Under the pieces are notes generated by a model. That model did no database searches, was not told where the DNA came from, and saw nothing but the letters and a program-made list of their open reading frames with translations. Shown piece after piece: positions 52,119-59,465 of a DNA stretch of 64,000 bases (the first letter of the stretch is position 1; each line of letters starts with the position of its first letter). Source of the stretch: Rhodococcus sp. HNM0569 (GTDB lineage: Bacteria > Actinomycetota > Actinomycetes > Mycobacteriales > Mycobacteriaceae); the NCBI RefSeq assembly GCF_012726205.1, contig NZ_JAASAE010000007.1, positions 154,454 to 218,453 of the forward strand. The letters run 5' to 3'. The translations under genes were made by a program, and so were the position numbers.

Positions 52119-52790
52119 TCACCACACGGCGGTGTGGTGGACGAGCGCGTCGACGACGAGCAGCGCGCCGATCACAAAGAAGATCACACGCACCGCCCGC
52201 GGGCCGTACCGCGTGAACACGCGCACCACCGCGAGATAGCGGCGCACCGCGCCGCGCGTGCGCCGCGTCGACAACACGAGGACGAGGACCGGCGGAATCA
52301 GCGCGAGAGCGCAGTACACGACGACGATCAGTGGCCACAGCACCGGTCGCTGAGTCGACAGCAACGCGAGGCCCGCCAGATAAGGCACCGCCGTCGGCGC
52401 CTGCACGATGCCGATGACCGCGCCCGCGGCCGCGAGCACCCACGGCTTCGAGCGCATCCGCGTCGCCCATTCCGGTGGCGTCCGGCTGCCGGACGGCAGC
52501 AACGCGAGCACCACGAGCACCACGCCGATCGCGAGCTCACCGCGATAGCGGGTCGCGTCGGTGAGCGTGAAGCCGAACCAGTCGGACAGGAACCCGAGAC
52601 CGAGCACCGTGAGGATGCCGAAGGTCGTGGTGGAGACGAACACGCCGCCGAGGAACGCGAGAGCACGCGGCACCGCGGAACGGCGCGCCGCGCGGGCGTC
52701 GTACACGACCGCGACCGTGACGCCGACCAGCAGCACATCGAGCGAATCGAGGAATGCGAAGCCGAGCAACGCCACCAGCAGAGCCACCAC
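52119..52790 (-). CDS. GAP/sulfolipid-addressing-like membrane protein
   Basis: A 223-residue protein with six predicted helices resembling the GAP/Sap family (LysE-superfamily-like), whose mycobacterial members assist transport of envelope glycolipids. Landmarks are LGFAFLDSLDVLLVGVTV at the N-terminus, VIGIVQAPTAVPYLAGLALL in the middle and VLVLSTRRTRGAVRRYL. It starts at GTG 52790 and is divergent from the sigma factor gene. The cargo is unknown. Confidence 0.75.
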   Translation of the reverse strand: MVALLVALLGFAFLDSLDVLLVGVTVAVVYDARAARRSAVPRALAFLGGVFVSTTTFGILTVLGLGFLSDWFGFTLTDATRYRGELAIGVVLVVLALLPSGSRTPPEWATRMRSKPWVLAAAGAVIGIVQAPTAVPYLAGLALLSTQRPVLWPLIVVVYCALALIPPVLVLVLSTRRTRGAVRRYLAVVRVFTRYGPRAVRVIFFVIGALLVVDALVHHTAVW

Positions 52791-52940
52791 AATGCGGCAA
52801 CCCTAGCGGGCTCGCCTGCGCCACCCCACGGGCGCCCACGAGCGGTCTACCGTCGGAACGGAGGCCGTTGATCGGGCCTGCTACCACGCGAGACGACAGC
52901 TGTTCTCTTCCGACACACCCGCAACGGAAGGAGTGAGCCT

Positions 52941-53780
52941 GTGGCCGATACGACACGTGGTGTCACCCTGGCAGCGCCGCGCGGACGGCGCCACGACGAG
53001 GAGGGTGCCGTCATCGACGCCGCTCTGGAAGCTCTGGCCGCGGTACCTCGTGAGCACCGGCTCGGCAGCGCCGCGTTCCGGAACGCCGTCGAGTGCGCCC
53101 TGCCGCTGTCCGACCGCATCGCGATGGGATACGCGGGACGCGGCCAGTCGGCCGAGGAACTGCGTCAGGTCGCCTATCTGGGCCTCGTGCAGGCGGTGCT
53201 CCGGTTCGACACGAGCCAGGGCACCCCCTTCGTCGCGTACGCGGTCCCCACCATCCGCGGCGAGATCCGCAGGTTCTTCCGGGACTGCACCTGGCCCGTG
53301 CACGTCAGCCGGCACGTGCGCGACATGCACGCGCGAGTCGGCCGGGCCGTCGACACGCTGTGCAACGAGCTCGGCCGCGCGCCGCGCGTCTCCGAGCTCG
53401 CCGAGCACCTCGGCATGCCGCACGACGAGACGTCGGACCTGCTGCTGGCGTGCGACACGTACCGCGTCGAGTCGCTCGACACCCCCGCACACGTCGATTC
53501 GCCGACCCCGGTGGGCGACACGATCGCGGACGACGCGCACGACACGATCGACGCCGAATCGCGCGTCATGCTGCAGCACGCGATCCGCACGCTCACGCCG
53601 CAACGCAAGAAGATCGTGTACCTCCGATTCGTCGAGGATCTGACCCAGTCGCAGATCGCGAAACGCGTCGGATGCTCGCAGATGCAGATCTCGCGCGAGT
53701 TGCGGTCGTCGCTGTCCGAGATGCGCTCGGCGCTCGCGCCCGATGCGACGGACATCGCCGACGGACGCGAAAGCACATAG
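52941..53780 (+). CDS. SigF/SigB-type RNA polymerase sigma factor
   Basis: A 279-residue group 3 sigma factor. Region 2 reads RQVAYLGLVQAVLRFDTSQG followed by FVAYAVPTIRGEIRRFFRD, region 3 is near GRAPRVSELAEHLGM, and region 4 contains the HTH QSQIAKRVGCSQMQISREL. This layout is that of the SigB/SigF/SigG group, which controls general stress or sporulation-like responses. Such factors are usually encoded beside an anti-sigma kinase (RsbW), but none is adjacent here. The GTG at 52941 follows GGAAGGAG. Confidence 0.9.
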   Translation: MADTTRGVTLAAPRGRRHDEEGAVIDAALEALAAVPREHRLGSAAFRNAVECALPLSDRIAMGYAGRGQSAEELRQVAYLGLVQAVLRFDTSQGTPFVAYAVPTIRGEIRRFFRDCTWPVHVSRHVRDMHARVGRAVDTLCNELGRAPRVSELAEHLGMPHDETSDLLLACDTYRVESLDTPAHVDSPTPVGDTIADDAHDTIDAESRVMLQHAIRTLTPQRKKIVYLRFVEDLTQSQIAKRVGCSQMQISRELRSSLSEMRSALAPDATDIADGREST

Positions 53781-53899
53781 CGGCTGCCGACATTCGCGTG
53801 CGCCCGGCCCACGGCGAGCCGGATCCGGGGCACACTGGAGGGTGCACGGCGATCCACACCGCCGCGCCGGCACGACAACCACCCATCGAGGAGGTAGTG

Positions 53900-54106
53900 A
53901 TGGCCGAATACCGAGTGATCGATCCGACCGGAACGGTCGTCGAGACACGCGAGATCACCAGCGCCGAGGACGCGCACGCCTGGTTCGTCGACGTCCGCGC
54001 CGACAACACCGAACTCGGCTGGCGCATGGAAGTCCGCAGCGACGATGCGGCCGGAGGGGACAGCGGCTGGTCCTTCTTCGACGACACCGAAGGCACCCCC
54101 GACTGA
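53900..54106 (+). CDS. Small acidic hypothetical protein
   Basis: A 68-residue acidic soluble protein, MAEYRVIDPTGTVVETREIT ... ending SFFDDTEGTPD. The ATG at 53900 follows GAGGAGG, an excellent ribosome-binding site, so it is probably translated. It lies 119 bases after the sigma factor gene on the same strand. No function is apparent. Confidence 0.65.
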   Translation: MAEYRVIDPTGTVVETREITSAEDAHAWFVDVRADNTELGWRMEVRSDDAAGGDSGWSFFDDTEGTPD

Positions 54107-54150
54107 TCGAAATCGCCTCCTGCGCACCACACGGCACGAAAGGAGTCCCC

Positions 54151-54459
54151 ATGACGGACCGAGGAGAACGCGGCCGCGCCAAGGCCGCGGAGAGCTTCCT
54201 GACGCTCGTGCTCGTGCTCGTCACCGTCGCGGCGGCGGGCGTCTTCCTCGTCGCCCTCGCGGGCGGTTACGAGGGGTGGAGCCTGATCGCGGGAATCGTC
54301 ACACTCGTGTTCGCAGTGGTCACGATCGCCGTGTTCGTCGACGGACGACGCCGCAAGCGCGCGTCGACGATCGTGTACACGCCGGACTCCCCCGACGTCA
54401 CCGTGGAGGTCGACGCCGAGCGCGACGATGCCCCCAACCCGCGGGGCGAGGAGGGGTGA
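54151..54459 (+). CDS. Small two-helix membrane protein
   Basis: A 102-residue protein with two hydrophobic segments (about residues 16-38 and 44-65) and an acidic C-terminal tail (VEVDAERDDAPNPRGEEG). The ATG at 54151 follows AAAGGAG. It lies 44 bases after the previous small gene and one base before the next GTG, so it is part of a run of four plus-strand genes behind the sigma factor. The function is unknown. Confidence 0.68.
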   Translation: MTDRGERGRAKAAESFLTLVLVLVTVAAAGVFLVALAGGYEGWSLIAGIVTLVFAVVTIAVFVDGRRRKRASTIVYTPDSPDVTVEVDAERDDAPNPRGEEG

Positions 54460-54460
54460 C

Positions 54461-55462
54461 GTGAGCGCCGTGTCCGTGCCGTTGCCCTCCGCGCGCGGGC
54501 CGGCAGGCGAGGCGCTGTTCGACGCGCTGCGCCGATCCCCGGAGGCATCTCCCGGGCCGGACGTGCGGGTCGTCGAGCGTGGTGCGCTCGACCCCGAGGA
54601 CCTGCATTCGGCGTTGTACTGCGCGTACGAGCTGCACTACCGCGGTTTCACCGACGTCGACGACGCGTGGGAGTGGGCCCCGGCACTGCTCGCATTCCGG
54701 CACCACCTGGAACAGGCGTTCCTGGAGGACCTGCGCGCGCACGTGCCCGGCGGCAGGGACGCCGACGCCGCGCTCGCCGCGCTCACCTACGTGTCCCCGT
54801 CACCGGGCGGGCTGGGCGGTCATCTGCGCGCCGAGGGCACGTGGGAGCAGATGCGCGAGACGTTCGCGCACCGTTCGCTGTACCACCTCAAGGAGGCCGA
54901 TCCGCACGCGTGGGTCATCCCACGCCTGCAAGGCAATGCCAAGGCCGCGATGGTGGCTGTCGAGTTCGACGAGTTCGGCGGCGGCCGCGGCGACCGCATG
55001 CACGCGCAGCTGTTCGCCGACCTCATGGCCGCGGCCGGCCTCGACGACGGCTACCTCGCCTATCTCGACCGGGTGCCGGCCGAGCCGCTCGCGATCGTGA
55101 ACTTCATGTCGATGTGCGGACTGCACCGGTCGCTGCGCGGCGCTCTCGTCGGGCATTTCGCCGACGTCGAGACCACGTCGTCGCCCGGATCACGCACGAT
55201 GGTCGAAGCGCTGCAACGCATGTCGGCACCCGACGCATGCGTGCACTTCTACGCCGAACACGTCGAAGCCGACGCGGTGCACGAGCAGATCGTGCGACAT
55301 GACGTCGTCGGAGATCTGCTCGCGCGCGAGCCGCATCTCGAGCCGGACGTCGTATTCGGGATCGAGGCAACCGAACTGCTCGAGCAACGGCTCGCCGATC
55401 GGCTGATCGGCAGCTGGCGGCGCGCCGAAAGTTCCCTTCTCCCTGCGCCGGTCGGCGTGTGA
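54461..55462 (+). CDS. Haem-oxygenase-like iron-containing redox enzyme
   Basis: A 333-residue protein of the iron-containing redox enzyme family (haem-oxygenase-like di-iron or mono-iron oxidase fold). Helices carry candidate metal ligands: VEFDEFGGGRGDRMHAQLF around residue 170 and FYAEHVEADAVHEQI around residue 270, plus RHHLEQAFLEDL earlier. The substrate is unknown. The GTG at 54461 follows GAGGAGGGG and lies one base after the preceding stop. It is convergent with a CDGSH iron-sulphur protein, three bases between the stops. Confidence 0.82.
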   Translation: MSAVSVPLPSARGPAGEALFDALRRSPEASPGPDVRVVERGALDPEDLHSALYCAYELHYRGFTDVDDAWEWAPALLAFRHHLEQAFLEDLRAHVPGGRDADAALAALTYVSPSPGGLGGHLRAEGTWEQMRETFAHRSLYHLKEADPHAWVIPRLQGNAKAAMVAVEFDEFGGGRGDRMHAQLFADLMAAAGLDDGYLAYLDRVPAEPLAIVNFMSMCGLHRSLRGALVGHFADVETTSSPGSRTMVEALQRMSAPDACVHFYAEHVEADAVHEQIVRHDVVGDLLAREPHLEPDVVFGIEATELLEQRLADRLIGSWRRAESSLLPAPVGV

Positions 55463-55465
55463 ACG

Positions 55466-55681
55466 CTAGCCGCCCTCGCTGCGCTCCACCGGCTTCCGTC
55501 GACGATGACTCGTGTCGCACAACGGATAGATGCCGCTGCGCTTGCAGCGGCACATCGCGACGGTGAACCGGTCCGAGCGGACCGTGGCGCCGTCCTCGGT
55601 GACGATCTCGACCGGCCCGTCGATGAGCGCCGGTCCACCGGGAACCAGTCGCACACGGCGGCAGTCGCGCTGCGGGCTCAT
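55466..55681 (-). CDS. CDGSH-type iron-sulphur protein (CDTSH variant)
   Basis: A 71-residue protein with the CDGSH [2Fe-2S] pattern Cys44-x-Cys46 ... Cys55-Asp-x-x-His59 (MCRCKRSGIYPLCDTSH). The family CDGSH core reads CDTSH here, with all four cluster ligands kept. Such proteins act in redox or iron handling. It overlaps the upstream methyltransferase by ATGA, so the two are translationally coupled, and it is convergent with the iron-containing oxidase. Confidence 0.88.
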   Translation of the reverse strand: MSPQRDCRRVRLVPGGPALIDGPVEIVTEDGATVRSDRFTVAMCRCKRSGIYPLCDTSHRRRKPVERSEGG

Positions 55682-56358
55682 GCCGGACGCACCCCGCCGA
55701 CCACCACGATCTCCTCGGTCGTCTGGCCGGCGTCGAGGAATCCACGGTTCTCGAGCATTCCTCTCCTGCTCGACAGCACCGGTCCGAACGGGATCTCGCG
55801 GCGCAACCGGACGTCGGCACGCAGGCCGTGCTCCTCGAGCATCACCAGGGTCTTCTCGACGTCACTGAGCGCCGACTGCGCGACGAGGACCGTGCCGCCG
55901 GGTTCGAGCAGGTCGGCCGCGGCAGCACACACCCGATCGAGCAGGGCACGGCCGTCCACGCCCGCGTCCCACGCCCGCTGCCTGCCGGCTGCAGGCAGGC
56001 GGTCGCGCACCGCGGGCACATAAGGCGGATTGGAGACGACGAGGTGGTAGCGGTTACCCGCGACGGGTTCGGTGAGATCGCCACGCCGGACGTCGATCGA
56101 CGTGTTCGCGAGGCGCGCGTTGAGGCGTGCCGTCGCCACCGCCCGGCGCGAGACGTCGACGGCCGTCACACTCTCGGCGCCGCACTGGGCGGCATGGATC
56201 GCCAACGCGCCGGTCCCGGTGCACAGGTCGATCACGCGGGCATCGGGTGGCACCGAATGCGCCGAGATCGCGTCGCGCATCAGCTGCGTATCGTCTTGCG
56301 GCCGATACACTCCGGGAAGTCGCATCAGGGGCACTCGGCCCTGGGGGATTCGCAGCAT
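55678..56358 (-). CDS. HemK-like protein/N5-glutamine methyltransferase family
   Basis: A 226-residue SAM-dependent methyltransferase. Motif I is VIDLCTGTGALAIHAAQ, the next acidic strand is VTAVDVSRRAVATARLN, and the catalytic motif is VVSNPPYVPA, the NPPY form used by amide- or N-methyltransferases of the HemK/PrmC/MTQ2 type. Real PrmC is normally elsewhere in the genome, so the substrate is uncertain. Start ATG 56358. Coupled to the CDGSH gene. Confidence 0.82.
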   Translation of the reverse strand: MLRIPQGRVPLMRLPGVYRPQDDTQLMRDAISAHSVPPDARVIDLCTGTGALAIHAAQCGAESVTAVDVSRRAVATARLNARLANTSIDVRRGDLTEPVAGNRYHLVVSNPPYVPAVRDRLPAAGRQRAWDAGVDGRALLDRVCAAAADLLEPGGTVLVAQSALSDVEKTLVMLEEHGLRADVRLRREIPFGPVLSSRRGMLENRGFLDAGQTTEEIVVVGGVRPA

Positions 56359-56476
56359 GTCTCTCCCGTCTCCGCTCTCGATACTGGCACGGCATGCGAG
56401 TGCGGTGGGTTGGAACTGCGGGTGGGCTGGAACGCTCGGGGAGGTACCCGACGGACGATCTCGCGAAACCGGCCCA

Positions 56477-58069
56477 CTACACGGCACCCGGCCGGAACGA
56501 GTCGGGCGACGCGGCAAGCCAGTCGGCTTGCCAACTCGCGGGTGGGTCGGCCAGCAGGGCGCCGGGCTCGAGCCATTCGTAGAGTTCGGTGTAGGAGCGG
56601 ATGGTCGTCGGGTCGATCTTCTTGCGCAGCATGTCCGTCGTCAGCGTCGCGGGATCGCTCACGCCCATCGACGCCATGATCTGCACCGCCTGACGCACCG
56701 TGTTCTCGTGGTACCGGTACGCGCGGACCGACTTGTCGTCGACGTCGAGGGCGCGGGCGCGCCGCGGGTCCTGCGTCGCGACGCCCACCGGGCACGTGTT
56801 GGTGTGGCACCGTTGCGCCTGGATGCAGCCGACGGCCATCATCATCGCGCGGGCCGAGTTGGTGTAGTCGGCGCCCTGGATCAGCCGTTTGACGATGTCC
56901 GTGCCGGTGGCCACCTTGCCGCTCGCACCGATCGTGATGCGGTCGCGTAGACCGGTCGCGACAAGCGCGTTGTGCACCGTCATGAGGCCGTCGGTGAGCG
57001 GCAGGCCCACATTGTCCTCGTATTCGAGGGGCGCGGCGGCCGTACCGCCCTCCGCGCCGTCGACGATCACGAAATCCGGTGTCGTGCCTTCCTCGAGCAT
57101 CGCTTTGCAGATCGCGAGGAATTCGACGCGCGAGCCGACACACAGTTTGAAACCGACCGGCTTGCCGGTGGACAGCTCGCGCAAGCGCGCGACGAACCTC
57201 ACGAGCTCGCGCGGTGTGTGGAATGCGGAATGCGCTGCGGGACTGACACATTTCTCGTGCGCGGGTACGCCGCGATAGCGTGCGATCTCGTCGCTCACCT
57301 TCGCGGCCGGAAGAACGCCGCCGACTCCGGGTTTCGCGCCCTGACTGAGTTTGATCGAGATCGCCTTGACGTGCTCGTGCGCCGACTTGTACTCGAACAC
57401 CGCGGGATCGAAGCGGCCGTCGTCGGTGCGGGTGCCGAAATAACCCGATCCGATCTCCCACACGATGTCGCCGCCGCCGTCGAGGTGGTGCGGCGTCAGC
57501 CCGCCTTCCCCGGTGTCGTGCGCGAACCCGCCGAGCGCCGCGCCCCGGTTGAGCGCGCGCAACGCATTGCCCGACAGCGCACCGAAACTCATCGACGACA
57601 CATTCAGCAGCGACATCGAATACGGCTTGCTGCAGTCGGGGCCGCCGATCGTGACGCGCGGCGCGTCGTCGGGCTCCGGCACGGGTGCGGCCGAGTGGAC
57701 GAGATACTCGTATCCGACGTCGCCTATGTCGCGTTCGGTTCCGAACGACAGCTCGCCGTGGATGTTCTTCGCCCGCTCGTACACGACGGTACGGACGTCC
57801 CGATCGAACGGGCGGCCGTCGACATCCCGCTCGACGAAATACTGCTGCAACTCGGGACGCAGCCGCTCGAGCAGGAATCGCAGGTGCCCGAGCACCGGAT
57901 AGTTCCGCAGCACCGAGTGCCGGGTCTGCACGACGTCGTACGCCCCCACCGCGAGCAGCGATGCGAGCACCGCGACCACGAGCCACCAGCCCCAGCCGCC
58001 GAGGAGCGCTGCCACCAAGGCCGCCATGAACGCCAGCGCCACGGCACCGACAGGGACGAAGCGCAGCAT
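56477..58069 (-). CDS. Membrane-anchored FMN-binding glutamate synthase family protein
   Basis: A 530-residue protein with two N-terminal hydrophobic segments (residues 4-45) followed by the glutamate-synthase large-subunit FMN domain. Markers are SFGALSGNALRALNRGA, GEGGLTPHH, SIKLSQGAKPGVGGVLP, VIVDGAEGGTAAAPL and the Fe-S cluster segment GCIQAQRCHTNTCPVG, whose cysteines match the [3Fe-4S] site. It lacks the glutaminase domain of GltB, so it does not act as a normal glutamate synthase alone. Relatives are predicted redox flavoproteins of unknown substrate. Starts at ATG 58069. Confidence 0.88.
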   Translation of the reverse strand: MLRFVPVGAVALAFMAALVAALLGGWGWWLVVAVLASLLAVGAYDVVQTRHSVLRNYPVLGHLRFLLERLRPELQQYFVERDVDGRPFDRDVRTVVYERAKNIHGELSFGTERDIGDVGYEYLVHSAAPVPEPDDAPRVTIGGPDCSKPYSMSLLNVSSMSFGALSGNALRALNRGAALGGFAHDTGEGGLTPHHLDGGGDIVWEIGSGYFGTRTDDGRFDPAVFEYKSAHEHVKAISIKLSQGAKPGVGGVLPAAKVSDEIARYRGVPAHEKCVSPAAHSAFHTPRELVRFVARLRELSTGKPVGFKLCVGSRVEFLAICKAMLEEGTTPDFVIVDGAEGGTAAAPLEYEDNVGLPLTDGLMTVHNALVATGLRDRITIGASGKVATGTDIVKRLIQGADYTNSARAMMMAVGCIQAQRCHTNTCPVGVATQDPRRARALDVDDKSVRAYRYHENTVRQAVQIMASMGVSDPATLTTDMLRKKIDPTTIRSYTELYEWLEPGALLADPPASWQADWLAASPDSFRPGAV

Positions 58070-58183
58070 CGCTCACCTCCCAGCAGCGTGCGCACCGGCT
58101 CGTGCCGTCCACGTTAGCCCCGGGCATCGGCGGGGGCGGCGCTGTTGCGGCCCGCGTCCACTGGCGGCGACGAGGCCACTGAC

Positions 58184-58248
58184 GCGTCGAACGGGCGGTT
58201 TCGCAGAGAGCTACTCGGGCGATGGCTGCAAAACCGCCCGTTCGACGC
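58184..58248. repeat. Long perfect hairpin with 18-bp arms
   Basis: GCGTCGAACGGGCGGTTT (58184-58201) and AAACCGCCCGTTCGACGC (58231-58248) pair perfectly around a 29-base loop. The stem continues into the loop as CAG/CTG after one mismatch. It lies between the start of the glutamate-synthase-family gene and the tRNA-Arg terminator, with no gene inside it. It could be a terminator, a mobile-element remnant or a dispersed repeat. Confidence 0.75.
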
Positions 58249-58253
58249 ACGAA

Positions 58254-58291
58254 GAAGCCCCGGAATCGCATATCGCGAACTCCGGGGCTTC
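58254..58291 (-). terminator. Hairpin terminator of tRNA-Arg
   Basis: GAAGCCCCGGA (58254-58264) and TCCGGGGCTTC (58281-58291) form a perfect 11-base stem with a 16-base loop, eight bases downstream of the 3' end of tRNA-Arg. It lacks a T-tract. Confidence 0.82.
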
Positions 58292-58298
58292 TCGAATG

Positions 58299-58371
58299 TG
58301 CGCCCGAAGGGATTCGAACCCCTAACCTTCTGATCCGTAGTCAGATGCTCTATCCGTTGAGCTACGGGCGC
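58299..58371 (-). tRNA. tRNA-Arg (anticodon ACG)
   Basis: A 73-base tRNA with acceptor GCGCCCG/CGGGCGC, discriminator A, anticodon stem TCTGA/TCAGA and loop CTACGGA, giving ACG; A34 would be converted to inosine by the TadA encoded at 43049. The CCA end is not encoded (the next bases are CAT). The T-arm GGGGTTCGAATCCC is intact. Confidence 0.96.
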
Positions 58372-58416
58372 ATGTGTTCAGTTTTCTTCACTCGCCGATC
58401 CATTGCTGGACCGGCG

Positions 58417-58508
58417 TGGCGGAGGCGAGAGGATTTGAACCTCCGGTCCCCCGCAAAGGGGACAACTCATTAGCAGTGAGTCCCATTCGGCCGCTCTGGC
58501 ACGCCTCC
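58417..58508 (-). tRNA. tRNA-Ser (anticodon GCT)
   Basis: A class II tRNA with acceptor GGAGGCG/CGCCTCC, discriminator G, encoded CCA, anticodon stem ACTCA/TGAGT with loop CTGCTAA giving GCT, and a long variable arm (TGTCCCC/GGGGGAC). It decodes AGC and AGU. It lies 45 bases upstream of tRNA-Arg on the same strand. Confidence 0.96.
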
Positions 58509-58605
58509 CTGGGGGGTTTCGATTCTCTCGAACCGCCGAGCGGAAAGATTACACAGGTTTACCCTCCAATGGCAAAACGGGTGGTCAGAGCGCATAACGG
58601 GGTGC

Positions 58606-59328
58606 TCAGCGGAGGTTGCCGTCGAACCACTCGAAGACGCGTTCCTGCGCGTCGAGGACGGTCTCGTCCTCGGGGTTCGGTTCCGCGATGATCGACGGTT
58701 CCGACCGCCGGTGCACCAGCCTCGGGTACGACACGACGAGCGCGGCCACCTCGGCCCCCGCCGCGGCATCGCGCAGTTGCTCGACGTGATCGGGCGGCGA
58801 GTCCGCGTCGTCGTCGCCGTAGAGGCCGAGCCACGGCGACCGCAGCGATCGCACCGCATCGACCAGACGCGGCGCGTCGGGCGACAGCGGCTCGAGCACG
58901 CCGCGTGCGGCGACGCTCACCGCGGCCCCGACCGGGCGATGCACCGCGACGGTGACCGCACCGGTACCCGCGTTGTCGAAGCCGAGAACACCCACGCGGT
59001 CGGCCTCGATGCCGTACCGGTCGGCCACCCATGCGCAGGCCGCGTCGAAGGCCGCGAACAGGTCGTCGCCGTACACGCCGTCGTCCGTGGGACTCGCGCT
59101 GTGGAACAGGTCGGGCGCGACGGCGACCCAGCCCTCCGCGGCGAGCGAACCCAGCAGGTCCTGCACCGCGTCGCCGAACGCGCGGCTCTCGTGCAGCACG
59201 ACGATGCCGCCCCGCACCGGCCGGCCGTCCGGCTCGGCGACGGTCAGCGGGATCCGGCCTGCGTCGCCGACCGCCGCCTCCGCACTCTCCGGATGCAGCG
59301 GCACATTCACGGTGAAGGTCCCCGGCAT
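58606..59328 (-). CDS. Dienelactone-hydrolase-like protein with altered nucleophile
   Basis: A 240-residue DLH-family alpha/beta hydrolase starting MPGTFTVNVPLHPESAE at ATG 59328. The oxyanion strand VVLHESRAF has the usual Glu47, and the acid residue is likely in LYGDDDADSPPD. At the nucleophile elbow, where the family has G-x-C-x-G or G-x-S-x-G, this protein has LGFDNAG, with Asp118 in the nucleophile position. The His region reads LVHRRSEP. It may use an Asp nucleophile, as haloalkane dehalogenases do, or may be inactive. It is divergent from the aromatic aminotransferase. Confidence 0.8.
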   Translation of the reverse strand: MPGTFTVNVPLHPESAEAAVGDAGRIPLTVAEPDGRPVRGGIVVLHESRAFGDAVQDLLGSLAAEGWVAVAPDLFHSASPTDDGVYGDDLFAAFDAACAWVADRYGIEADRVGVLGFDNAGTGAVTVAVHRPVGAAVSVAARGVLEPLSPDAPRLVDAVRSLRSPWLGLYGDDDADSPPDHVEQLRDAAAGAEVAALVVSYPRLVHRRSEPSIIAEPNPEDETVLDAQERVFEWFDGNLR

Positions 59329-59406
59329 AAACTCATGCTGCCACCGGCCGCGGGCGCCGCGCACCGATTGCGCGCAACCGGATACCGCACTGATACCGCC
59401 ACTGCC

Positions 59407-59431
59407 TGGGAGGTCTCGAACAGGCCTCCCA
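59407..59431. promoter_or_regulatory. Inverted repeat and leaderless promoter of the aminotransferase gene
   Basis: TGGGAGG and CCTCCCA are perfect 7-base arms with an 11-base spacer, in the divergent gap between the DLH-like and aminotransferase genes. A CATAAT -10 element (59454-59459) lies seven bases before the GTG at 59466, implying a leaderless transcript. The inverted repeat sits about 25 bases upstream of that element and could be an operator. Confidence 0.45.
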
Positions 59432-59465
59432 CCGGGCGTGCAGCGGCGGAGCGCATAATCGCCGT

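Noticed and set aside
51811-52239. Plus-strand open frame of 142 codons in the 450-base gap
   Set aside because: No ribosome-binding site, low-complexity content, and its second half is antisense to the GAP-family gene.
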